A DNA stretch of 5,729 bases from an uncultured Labedella sp. (GCA_934636065.1 CAKTZW010000151.1:1-5729); one strand, 5' to 3'. Counted from the first letter of the stretch, positions 1 through 5,485 are shown. Notes: generated by a model not told the origin, from the letters alone. Made by a program: numbers and translations.

Positions 1-454
1 GTACGGCAGCGCCGCCGTGCCGGAAGGCTTTCCGTTTCCGCGCTGGTCGGGCGAGGCGCTGACCGGCCGCCGGCTGGCCGTGTTCCCTGAGCAGGGCGCG
101 GGCGACCAGCTGTTCTTCGCCCGCTTCCTCCCCGTGCTGCACTCGCTCATCCCCCTCACGGTCGGGATGAGCCGGATGAGCTATCGACGATTCATCTCCT
201 GGACGGCGCCAGCCTGCATCATCTGGGCGTTCGCCTACGTTTCCGTCGGCTCGGCCGCCGCCGGAGGGTACCGGGAGCTCTCCGATCGGCTGCACTACGC
301 CGGTTACCTGTTCGTGGGCGTCATCATCGCCTTCTTCGTGCTCGTGATCGTGGTCAGGAAGGTGCTCGCCCGTCGCGAGGCGCGACACATGCGGCGCTCG
401 GCGCAGACGGACGTCGGTGAGGGCCGGGACGCCGATACCGCGAACCGCGACTGA
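1..454 (+). CDS. DedA-family (VTT domain) membrane protein, 5'-truncated
   Basis: This is the C-terminal part of a DedA/SNARE-associated (VTT) integral membrane protein; the reading frame is open from base 2, so the true start lies outside the window. DedA proteins are inner-membrane proteins linked to lipid flipping, membrane homeostasis and proton-dependent transport. Visible are the family's signature stretch FARFLPVLHSLIPL (bases 116-157), followed by a GMSRMSYRRF turn, and two clear hydrophobic segments (about bases 199-264 and 295-360). A basic, hydrophilic cytoplasmic tail (RKVLARREARHMRR) ends the protein. The GTG at 17 is an internal codon, not a credible start. One oddity: the second basic position of the conserved R-x5-R motif is His (bases 140-142). 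The gene lies 45 bp before the App1-like gene on the same strand. Family call is firm; substrate and partner lipid are unknown. Confidence 0.88.
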   Translation, partial: YGSAAVPEGFPFPRWSGEALTGRRLAVFPEQGAGDQLFFARFLPVLHSLIPLTVGMSRMSYRRFISWTAPACIIWAFAYVSVGSAAAGGYRELSDRLHYAGYLFVGVIIAFFVLVIVVRKVLARREARHMRRSAQTDVGEGRDADTANRD

Positions 455-499
455 CGGCGAGGGGTCTGCGCGGCGGCGACCGCATGGAAGACTGGGGCC

Positions 500-1537
500 G
501 TGGCGAAAATCACCGATGCGGCGCCGACCACCGCGCTCGCGAAACGACTCCACCGGGCCGCTCGAATCGACGACAGCATCCTCGCGTGGCGACACGCGAG
601 GGGCGTGAAGCGCGGACTCGTCCCGACGGTCGTCCCCTTTGCGGGCTATGGATCCACGACGTGGGTCCGCGTCCTCTGCCGGGTCGTGCTGGCGAAGCCG
701 GAGGACGAGCAGGAACCCGAGCGGTCGGTGCGCGGCTGGCGCAGCTTCACGAGCATCCCCGTCGTCTCGAGCACCGTGACGGTGCGCATCGGCGAGACGG
801 AGAGCCGGGTCGTCGCCGACCGGGGCGGACTCGTGGACGCCGTCGTCGAGGCGGAGCTCCCGCCGGGGTGGCAGGAGATCTCGTTGAGCGCCGACGGTTC
901 CGAGCCGATCACGGCGCCCGTCTTCATCGTCGCCCCCGAGGTCCGCTTCGGCATCCTCTCCGACATCGACGACACCGTCATGGTCACGGCGCTGCCGCGT
1001 CCCTTCCTCGCGGCGTGGAACACGTTCGTCCTCGACGAGCACGCCCGCACCCCCGTCACCGGCATGGCCGTCATGTACGACCGGATCATGCGCGAGCACG
1101 AGGGCGCCCCGATCATCTACCTCTCCACCGGGGCCTGGAACGTCGCGCCGACGCTGACACGGTTCCTCTCCCGGAACCTGTACCCGGACGGCTCCCTCCT
1201 GCTGACGGACTGGGGGCCCACGCCCGAGCGGATCTTCCGGTCCGGTCGCGAGCACAAGCGCACCAACCTGCTGCGTCTCGCCCAGGAGTTCCCCGACATC
1301 GAGTGGCTGCTCGTCGGCGACGACGGCCAGCACGACGAGGATCTCTACGGTGACTTCGCCGCGAATCACCCGGAGAACGTGCGCGCTGTCGCCATTCGTC
1401 AGCTGTCGCCCTCCGAGGCGGTCCTCGCCGGTGGGCGGTCGAAGGCCGAGGAGCACAGCGGCGACTCGGCGCCGTGGGTGTACGCGCCCGACGGCGCCGG
1501 CCTGCTCGAGCAGCTCTCGCAGTACGGGATCGACTGA
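500..1537 (+). CDS. App1-family HAD phosphatase-like protein (DUF2183)
   Basis: This 345-residue protein belongs to the App1 family, named for yeast App1, a Mg2+-dependent phosphatidate phosphatase; the substrate of bacterial members is largely unproven. A basic helical N-terminus (1-40) leads into a probable beta-rich domain (about 42-145), then an HAD-type catalytic domain. All catalytic motifs are present: the nucleophile motif DIDDT (155-159, Asp155 and Asp157), the Ser/Thr motif LSTG (208-211), the basic motif EHKRTNL (251-257, Lys253), and the metal-binding GDDGQHD (273-279). There is no signal peptide or membrane segment, so it is probably cytosolic or membrane-peripheral. The GTG start is supported by GGAAGA at 485-490, nine bases upstream, and by family-like sequence beginning at once. 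An ATG at 484 is in another frame. It follows a DedA gene by 45 bp and precedes the SRAP gene by 3 bp, suggesting one transcript. A phospholipid substrate is inferred from family and neighbour only. Confidence 0.92.
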   Translation: MAKITDAAPTTALAKRLHRAARIDDSILAWRHARGVKRGLVPTVVPFAGYGSTTWVRVLCRVVLAKPEDEQEPERSVRGWRSFTSIPVVSSTVTVRIGETESRVVADRGGLVDAVVEAELPPGWQEISLSADGSEPITAPVFIVAPEVRFGILSDIDDTVMVTALPRPFLAAWNTFVLDEHARTPVTGMAVMYDRIMREHEGAPIIYLSTGAWNVAPTLTRFLSRNLYPDGSLLLTDWGPTPERIFRSGREHKRTNLLRLAQEFPDIEWLLVGDDGQHDEDLYGDFAANHPENVRAVAIRQLSPSEAVLAGGRSKAEEHSGDSAPWVYAPDGAGLLEQLSQYGID

Positions 1538-1540
1538 GCC

Positions 1541-2269
1541 GTGTGCGGGCGCTTCGTGGTGGCGAAGGAGTCGAACGAGCTCCTCTCCATCTTCGACGTC
1601 GACCGGGCCGCCGAAGACCTGCCCGAGCCGAACTTCAACATCGCTCCGACGACGCAGATCCCGGTCGTCGTGGAGACGGTGGACGATGACGGCACCCTCG
1701 TCACGCGGCTCGAGTCGGCCCGGTGGGGGCTCGTGCCCTCCTGGGCGAAGGACCCGTCGGTCGGTGCCCGCATGTTCAATGCGCGCGTCGAGTCGGCCGC
1801 GGACAAGCCGGCGTTCCGCCAGTCGGTGCGGAAGCGCCGTGCGATCGTCCCGGCGACGGGCTACTACGAGTGGCGCACGGGTCCGAGCGGGAAGCAGCCG
1901 TATTTCATCCACCCCGAGGACGGAGCCCTGTTCTCCTTCGCCGCCCTCTACGAGTGGTGGCGCGTCCCCGGCGCAGCAGACGACGATCTGGACCGCTGGC
2001 TGCTGTCGACGTCCATCATGACCCGACCGTCAGCCGGTGCCCTCGCCGACATCCATGACCGCATGCCGCTCATGCTCACCGAGGACGTCGCGCCGACGTG
2101 GATCGATCCCGGCACGTCAGGCGACGCCGCGCTCCTCGAACGCGTTCTCGATGCGAGCACCTCCGTCGTCGCGGACGTCGCCTTCCACCCGGTTTCCCAG
2201 GCCGTCGGCAACGTCGCGAACACGGGCGCGGAGCTCATCGAGCCGGTGGAGGACCCGGCGGCGCCGTGA
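1541..2269 (+). CDS. SRAP-family (YedK/HMCES) abasic-site protein
   Basis: This 242-residue protein belongs to the SOS-response-associated peptidase family, whose members (E. coli YedK, human HMCES) covalently capture abasic sites in single-stranded DNA through a thiazolidine bond to the N-terminal Cys. The start is fixed by chemistry: GTG then Cys2 (MCGRF), so removal of Met exposes the reactive Cys. Other active-site elements are present: NIAPT (33-37), WGLVPSW (62-68), MFNAR with Asn80 (matching YedK Asn75), GYYEW with Glu110 (matching Glu105), and the IHDRMPLML motif with His172 (matching His160). Length is normal. The acidic stretch at 142-151 looks like a loop insertion. There is no strong Shine-Dalgarno; the GTG is 3 bp after the App1-like stop, so translation is probably coupled. 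No LexA box is evident in the 45-bp gap at 455-499 that could drive the operon, so damage induction is not shown. The family call is very secure. Confidence 0.97.
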   Translation: MCGRFVVAKESNELLSIFDVDRAAEDLPEPNFNIAPTTQIPVVVETVDDDGTLVTRLESARWGLVPSWAKDPSVGARMFNARVESAADKPAFRQSVRKRRAIVPATGYYEWRTGPSGKQPYFIHPEDGALFSFAALYEWWRVPGAADDDLDRWLLSTSIMTRPSAGALADIHDRMPLMLTEDVAPTWIDPGTSGDAALLERVLDASTSVVADVAFHPVSQAVGNVANTGAELIEPVEDPAAP

Positions 2270-3306
2270 GGCGCTTCGCTGTCGCCGCCTCGGTCCGCTC
2301 GACGACGCGGATCCCGCTGCTGCAGGCAACGAAGACCTCGATCGCGACGGTGCTCGCGTGGGTGATCGCCGGCGTCCTGCTGCCCGGCGAGCTGCCGGTC
2401 TTCGCCGCCGTCGCCGCCCTCATCGTCGTGCAGCCGAGCGTCAACCAGTCGCTCACCAAGGCGCTCGAACGCAGTGTCGGCGTCGTCGCCGGTGTGACGG
2501 TGGCGACGGGGGTCTCCCTCGTCTTCGGATCGGCGAGCTGGATCGTGATCGTCGCGATCGTCGTCGCGATCTTCGCCGCGTGGGCGCTCCGGCTCACTCC
2601 GACCTCGGCGAACCAGGTGGCGATCAGCGCCATGCTCGTGCTCGCCCTCGGTGCGGCGACCCCCGAGTACGCGGCGCTCCGCATCGTCGAGACGCTCATC
2701 GGGGCGGCGACGGCCGTCGTGGTGAACGCGCTCGTCGTGGCGCCGATCGCGATCGCACCCGCGCGGTCCTCGGTCGATCTGCTCGGCTCCGCGATCGCGG
2801 ACCATCTCGAGGGCCTCGCCTCAGCGCTTCGCGCGCCGGTCGAGCGCGCGCGACTCGAGTCCCTCATGATCGAGGCACGACTGCTGCGACCGATGCGGGA
2901 GGCCGCCTTCCGCGCCGTGACCGAGGCCGAGGAGTCCCTCGCCCTCAACCCGCGGCGAGGCTCGGCGCGCCCCGCCGTGGTCGAGACGGCGGCCTTGCTG
3001 GCGAGGCTCACGCCGCTCGTCCACCGCGTCGTCGGAATGACGCGCAGCGTGCGCGACGGCTACGAGACGGGACTCCTCGATGACCCTGTCGTCGGTGAGA
3101 TCGCGTCGCAGCTGGAGCGCGCGGCCCATGACCTGCGTGTGGTGGTCGACACCGGCCTCGGGACGGTGCCGCAGCAGGAGGCCGAGCCTCCCCTACTCAC
3201 AGCACCCGTCGCGGTCCCGAGCGCGAACCCGGATCATTGGATCCTGATCGGTTCGCTCCTCGAGGACCTGCGACGGGTGCGAGAGGAGATCGTGGGCTCC
3301 GAGTGA
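2266..3306 (+). CDS. FUSC / aromatic acid exporter-like membrane protein
   Basis: This 346-residue protein resembles the FUSC/ArAE (DUF939-like) family, which includes putative exporters of aromatic acids and other small molecules. The N-terminal half has about six hydrophobic helices (roughly 24-40, 43-57, 70-88, 91-108, 117-133, 140-165). The characteristic pattern runs from KTSIATVLAW (23-32) through VQPSVNQS (55-62) to ALERSVGVVAG (66-76). The second half (170-346) is soluble and largely helical, likely cytoplasmic. It is a single-module, six-helix version, unlike the roughly 650-residue two-module AaeB type, so it would probably need to oligomerise. I chose GTG at 2266 because it overlaps the SRAP stop as GTGA, has GGTGGAGG at 2245-2252 thirteen bases upstream, and places TM1 just after a short basic N-terminus. 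The frame stays open upstream to 2098 but there encodes Arg-rich shadow sequence of the SRAP gene. The substrate cannot be read from sequence. Confidence 0.87.
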   Translation: MRRFAVAASVRSTTRIPLLQATKTSIATVLAWVIAGVLLPGELPVFAAVAALIVVQPSVNQSLTKALERSVGVVAGVTVATGVSLVFGSASWIVIVAIVVAIFAAWALRLTPTSANQVAISAMLVLALGAATPEYAALRIVETLIGAATAVVVNALVVAPIAIAPARSSVDLLGSAIADHLEGLASALRAPVERARLESLMIEARLLRPMREAAFRAVTEAEESLALNPRRGSARPAVVETAALLARLTPLVHRVVGMTRSVRDGYETGLLDDPVVGEIASQLERAAHDLRVVVDTGLGTVPQQEAEPPLLTAPVAVPSANPDHWILIGSLLEDLRRVREEIVGSE

Positions 3307-3339
3307 GCCCACGCGGCGAGCCCACCTCGGTGAGCCCAC
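3291..3339. terminator. Hairpin and GAGCCCAC repeat cluster between convergent genes
   Basis: A perfect 9-bp inverted repeat, CGTGGGCTC (3291-3299) and GAGCCCACG (3305-3313) with loop CGAGT, spans the stop codon of the FUSC-like gene. The right arm's core GAGCCCAC recurs at 3318-3325 and 3332-3339. It lies between two convergent genes and could stop transcription from both sides. There is no T-tract on either strand, so this would be a U-less terminator, or a Rho-assisted or RNA-end-protecting structure. The hairpin is seen; the role is inferred from location. Confidence 0.5.
3305..3339 (+). repeat. Three short direct repeats of GAGCCCAC
   Basis: The octamer GAGCCCAC occurs at 3305-3312, 3318-3325 and 3332-3339, with starts 13 and 14 bases apart. 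An inverted copy, GTGGGCTC, lies at 3292-3299. The first and third copies share the longer TGAGCCCACGC. Any of the three could pair with the single inverted copy, giving mutually exclusive hairpins with loops of 5, 18 or 32 bases. The array could have arisen by local slippage duplication of the terminator arm. No known repeat family is recognised. Confidence 0.75.
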
Positions 3340-3346
3340 GCAAACG

Positions 3347-3907
3347 TCAGCCCTGGTGGACGGCCTGCAGGTCGAGCGTGATCGTCACCTTGTCTCCGAC
3401 GAGCACGCCACCGCTCTCGAGCGCGGCGTTCCAGGTGAGGCCGAAGTCCTCGCGGTTGATCACGGTGGTCGCCGTCGCGCCGCCCTTGTAGTTGCCGAAC
3501 GGGTCCTGACCGAAGCCGCCGAAGTCGAAGTCGAAGGTCACCGTCTTGGTGACGCCCTTGATCGTGAGCTCGCCGTCGACCTTGAGGTCGCCGTCCTCGT
3601 CGCGAGCGCCGGTCGAGCGGAACTCGATGGTCGGGTACTGCTCCACGTCGAAGAAGTCGGCGGAGCGGAGGTGCGCGTCGCGTCCCTCGTCCTTCGTGTT
3701 GATCGAGGCGACGTCGACCGTGGCGGTCGCGGTCGAGTCGGTCGGGTTCTCCGCGGTGGTGAAGCTGCCGGAGAACGAGCCGAAGACGCCCTTCACCTTG
3801 CTGATCATGAGGTGGCGGACGCTGAAGCCGATCTCGCTGTGCGAGGGGTCGAGCGCCCAGGTTCCGACGCGGTAGCCGGGGATGTCGATCGTCGAGGTCG
3901 AGGTCAT
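3347..3907 (-). CDS. YceI-family lipocalin-like protein
   Basis: This 186-residue protein is a YceI-family member. The family forms an extended lipocalin-like beta barrel, and structurally studied members bind an isoprenoid-type amphiphile; the physiological ligand here is unknown. Diagnostic segments are WALDPSHSEIGFSVRHLM (17-34), the KGVFGSF turn (39-45), RDAHLRSADFFDVEQYP (76-92), DGELTIKGVTKTVTF (111-125) and REDFGLTWN (152-160). Unlike E. coli YceI it has no signal peptide: the N-terminus MTSTSTIDIPGYRVG is polar, so a cytosolic location is likely, as in many actinobacterial homologues. The start is secure, with AAGGAG on the minus strand at 3919-3914, six bases before ATG. The gene lies 63 bp downstream of the EI24-like gene on the same strand and converges with the FUSC-like gene across a 40-bp gap. 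It may be transcribed with EI24 or from its own promoter in the AT-richer gap. The family is certain; function is open. Confidence 0.95.
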   Translation of the reverse strand: MTSTSTIDIPGYRVGTWALDPSHSEIGFSVRHLMISKVKGVFGSFSGSFTTAENPTDSTATATVDVASINTKDEGRDAHLRSADFFDVEQYPTIEFRSTGARDEDGDLKVDGELTIKGVTKTVTFDFDFGGFGQDPFGNYKGGATATTVINREDFGLTWNAALESGGVLVGDKVTITLDLQAVHQG

Positions 3908-3913
3908 GGGGAT

Positions 3914-3919
3914 CTCCTT
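3914..3919 (-). promoter_or_regulatory. Shine-Dalgarno of the YceI-family gene
   Basis: On the minus strand AAGGAG sits six bases before the ATG at 3907 and is near-perfectly complementary to the 16S anti-SD. It is the strongest ribosome-binding site in the window and fixes the start. It contrasts with the two genes upstream, which seem to lack a leader. High translation of the YceI-like protein is inferred. Confidence 0.9.
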
Positions 3920-3928
3920 CGTTCGCGC

Positions 3929-3941
3929 CGGGACCGTCCCG
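3929..3941. promoter_or_regulatory. 13-bp palindrome in the YceI leader, possible operator
   Basis: CGGGAC-C-GTCCCG is a perfect 6-bp inverted repeat around one central base, 21 bases before the YceI start codon and just upstream of its Shine-Dalgarno. It could be a repressor site overlapping the 5' leader. With a one-base centre it cannot fold into a stable hairpin of full stem, which favours a DNA-level site over an RNA one. A second, weaker dyad (TTCA-AG-TGAA, 3953-3962) lies in the adjoining AT-richer patch where a promoter would be expected. No regulator is assigned. Confidence 0.4.
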
Positions 3942-3970
3942 ACACAAACGAATTCAAGTGAATGGAATCC

Positions 3971-4747
3971 TCAGCTATTCCCGATCGGCGAGACGAGTTT
4001 GCGGAACAGCAGTGTGGAACCCGCGACCGCGGCCGGCATGGCCACGATCGCGGCGAACGGGATGAGGAAGACGACATAGACCATGAGGCCGAATCCGAGG
4101 ATGAGAGGGCGGTCCGATGCGCGCAGGCGGGACTCGTGCCGCCCGTCCAGCCCCCGGGCCTCGACCGGCCGGCTCAGGAGTTCCCGGGCGACGGCCCATC
4201 CCCCGACGATCCAGCCCAGCGCCGGGCCCAGGATCGGGCCGACGAGCGGGATCAGTCCGATCGCGAACACGACGATCCCCGCTACCGCCGTGAATCCCAC
4301 GAGTCGGAGTCCCGACGCGGCGGCACGACGGATCCCCGTCCAGAACGGCACGTCGGCCGGCTCGTCGAACCCGCCGAGGTCCCGTTCGACGCGCAGCCAG
4401 ATCCGTTCGTAGATCGGGTCTCCGACGGCGAGCGTCGCGGCCGTGAACGTCACGACCACGAGCAGGACGGCCGCGACGAGGACGGCGGCCCCCACGGCCA
4501 GCCGGATCGAGTCCTGGTACACCTCGGCCCAGCCATCGGCGAACGGCGTCAGCCAGACGGCGACTTCGTCGAGGAAGAACCCGAGAGTCACCAGTCCGGC
4601 GACGATGACGAGGCCGACGATGACGGCCGGTAGCGCTCCGAGCGCCATGAGGCTCGGGCGCCTGCCCCAGAACGCGAGACCTCGCCAGAAGAGGCCGACA
4701 CCGGTCAGGAACCGTCGGATGACGCTCGGTCGAGTGGCTCGTTGCAC
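3971..4747 (-). CDS. EI24/CysZ-like multi-pass membrane protein
   Basis: This 258-residue protein fits the EI24 domain family, which includes E. coli CysZ, a sulfate uptake protein. Actinobacterial members are mostly uncharacterised, so sulfate transport is not claimed. Hydrophobic segments lie at about 34-59, 82-108, 146-190 (probably two hairpin-like re-entrant helices) and 214-247. The family hallmark is LIPLVGPILGPALGW (165-179) followed by a polar RELLSRPVEARGL stretch (188-200). A basic amphipathic N-terminus precedes the first helix, with GRRPSLMALGALP (28-40) matching the usual entry into TM1. The start is GTG at 4747. TAGCGT lies exactly six bases upstream, so the transcript may begin at the start codon; a weak GAGG lies in that spacer. 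An alternative start at 4754 is in another frame and gives an Arg-rich, implausible protein. The DHFR-like gene ends 63 bp upstream and the YceI-like gene begins 63 bp downstream, all on the same strand. Confidence 0.87.
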   Translation of the reverse strand: MQRATRPSVIRRFLTGVGLFWRGLAFWGRRPSLMALGALPAVIVGLVIVAGLVTLGFFLDEVAVWLTPFADGWAEVYQDSIRLAVGAAVLVAAVLLVVVTFTAATLAVGDPIYERIWLRVERDLGGFDEPADVPFWTGIRRAAASGLRLVGFTAVAGIVVFAIGLIPLVGPILGPALGWIVGGWAVARELLSRPVEARGLDGRHESRLRASDRPLILGFGLMVYVVFLIPFAAIVAMPAAVAGSTLLFRKLVSPIGNS

Positions 4748-4759
4748 GCCTCAACGCTA
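4748..4759 (-). promoter_or_regulatory. Candidate leaderless promoter (-10) of the EI24-like gene
   Basis: On the minus strand TAGCGT (4759-4754) fits the actinobacterial TANNNT -10 consensus. It is followed by six bases and then the GTG start at 4747, so transcription would begin at or next to the start codon. The hexamer is half of a perfect 10-bp palindrome, ACGCTAGCGT (4754-4763). No good -35 is visible. Placement is seen; promoter activity is inferred. Confidence 0.5.
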
Positions 4760-4776
4760 GCGTGCCGCCGCCGTCG

Positions 4777-4799
4777 CGCCGGTGACCAGGACGCCGGCG
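4777..4799 (-). terminator. GC-rich hairpin after the DHFR-like gene, weak terminator candidate
   Basis: CGCCGG (4777-4782) and CCGGCG (4794-4799) form a 6-bp all-GC stem with an 11-base loop, starting 11 bases past the DHFR-like stop codon on the minus strand. There is no T-tract. Such stems are frequent by chance in DNA this GC-rich, so this is a weak call. If real, it would separate the DHFR-like transcript from the EI24 promoter just downstream. Confidence 0.25.
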
Positions 4800-4810
4800 A
4801 CGCGCTCGCG

Positions 4811-5377
4811 TCAGCTGGGCTCCACCGGACGCACCGAGTAGACGAGCCGAGCGAACTGTCCGACGGCGGTCGCGGACTCGAGGCGCAGGCGGTCGGATTC
4901 GACCCGGCGCGGGAAGACCGGGGCGCCACCCGTGAGCGCGACGGGCGCGACGGACAGGGCGATCTCGTCGAGGGCGCCGGCGTCGAGGAACTGCCCGGCG
5001 AGGTCGCCCCCGCCCACGACCCAGATGTCACCGTCGCCCGCTGCCTCGCGGATGCGAGGCAGGGCCTCTGACACGGCGCCCGACACGAACCGGATGTCGG
5101 CCCCGTCCGGCACGGGGAGCTCGCGCGTCGTGAAGACGTATGTCGGCTTGTCGCCGTGGAACTCCCGCCACTTTTCGGGGTGCGTCAGGATGTCCTGCTC
5201 GGCGAGGATCCATTCGTAGGTCGTCGAGCCCTCGACCAGGACGACCGCATCCGCCGGAAAGAGGCCGTCGTCGGGATGCTCGCCGCCGTCCACCGCGAAG
5301 AGCCAGGCGAGGGAGTTGTCCTCGTCGGCGATCCAGCCGTTGATGGTCGTTGCACTGTCGAAGATGATCCGTCCCAT
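4811..5377 (-). CDS. Dihydrofolate reductase-like (RibD C-terminal domain) protein
   Basis: This 188-residue protein belongs to the dihydrofolate-reductase family with the RibD C-terminal domain fold, which normally binds NADPH. These stand-alone actinobacterial proteins are of unknown substrate; neither folate reduction nor riboflavin synthesis is implied, and no rib or thyA neighbour is present. Seen are the first beta strand and loop MGRIIFDSATTINGWIA (1-17), a central VVLVEGSTTYEW segment (45-56), YVFTTRELP (80-88), and the glycine-rich cofactor motif WVVGGGDLAGQFL (119-131) followed by ALDEIALSVAPVALTGG (135-151). Length is normal for the family. I chose ATG at 5377 because the canonical first strand begins there. 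The frame is open to a GTG at 5455, but that adds 26 residues of non-family sequence and removes the promoter. TATCGT lies six bases upstream with no useful Shine-Dalgarno, suggesting a leaderless mRNA. The tRNA-Ala terminator lies upstream, so the gene probably has its own promoter. Confidence 0.9.
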   Translation of the reverse strand: MGRIIFDSATTINGWIADEDNSLAWLFAVDGGEHPDDGLFPADAVVLVEGSTTYEWILAEQDILTHPEKWREFHGDKPTYVFTTRELPVPDGADIRFVSGAVSEALPRIREAAGDGDIWVVGGGDLAGQFLDAGALDEIALSVAPVALTGGAPVFPRRVESDRLRLESATAVGQFARLVYSVRPVEPS

Positions 5378-5389
5378 GCCGCGACGATA
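5378..5389 (-). promoter_or_regulatory. Candidate leaderless promoter (-10) of the DHFR-like gene
   Basis: On the minus strand TATCGT (5389-5384) matches TANNNT and is followed by exactly six bases before ATG at 5377, placing the predicted transcription start on the A of the start codon. No Shine-Dalgarno stands at a usable distance. The -35 region (about 5407-5412) is GCGCCG, which is not consensus, so recognition would rest on the -10 or on an activator. Confidence 0.55.
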
Positions 5390-5395
5390 AACCTG

Positions 5396-5420
5396 ACGTC
5401 CGACATCGGCGCTACGTCCG
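5396..5420. repeat. Repeat pair ACGTCCG flanking a dyad, upstream of the DHFR-like gene
   Basis: ACGTCCG occurs at 5396-5402 and 5414-5420, 18 bases apart, and overlaps the dyad CCGA-CA-TCGG (5400-5409). The cluster lies about 20-43 bases before the predicted transcription start, where a -35 element should be but is not. It might be a regulator site. Short GC-rich repeats also arise by chance. Confidence 0.3.
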
Positions 5421-5485
5421 GTCCACCCAGGCACGCCACTCGCGTCCTGACGCACACGGACGCAGCAGGTCGCTCCGCGAACGAG

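Noticed and set aside
455..499. Promoter or LexA box between DedA and App1
   Set aside because: I find no TANNNT at a suitable place and no LexA-type dyad in these 45 bases; only a ribosome-binding site is visible.
484..1353. A 289-codon plus-strand frame overlapping the App1-like gene from ATG 484
   Set aside because: It is Arg/Gly/His-rich shadow of the App1 frame, which alone carries all HAD catalytic motifs.
2098..2265. Upstream extension of the FUSC-like frame
   Set aside because: This stretch encodes the end of SRAP in another frame and reads as Arg-rich low-quality protein in the FUSC frame. The overlapping GTGA start at 2266 with an upstream GGTGGAGG fits better.
1948..2805. A 285-codon minus-strand frame across SRAP and FUSC
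   Set aside because: It is extremely Arg/Asp-rich, spans two well-supported genes on the other strand and has no recognisable domain.
3356..3961. A 201-codon plus-strand frame antisense to the YceI gene
   Set aside because: It is a high-GC shadow, rich in Arg, Glu, Val and Gly with no family pattern; the opposite strand encodes an unmistakable YceI protein.
3975..4754. A 259-codon minus-strand frame overlapping the EI24-like gene
   Set aside because: It is Arg/Pro-rich shadow sequence; the frame ending at 3971 encodes clear transmembrane helices and the EI24 signature.
5378..5455. N-terminal extension of the DHFR-like protein to a GTG at 5455
   Set aside because: The extra 26 residues lack family similarity and precede the canonical first strand; the extension would also consume the candidate -10.
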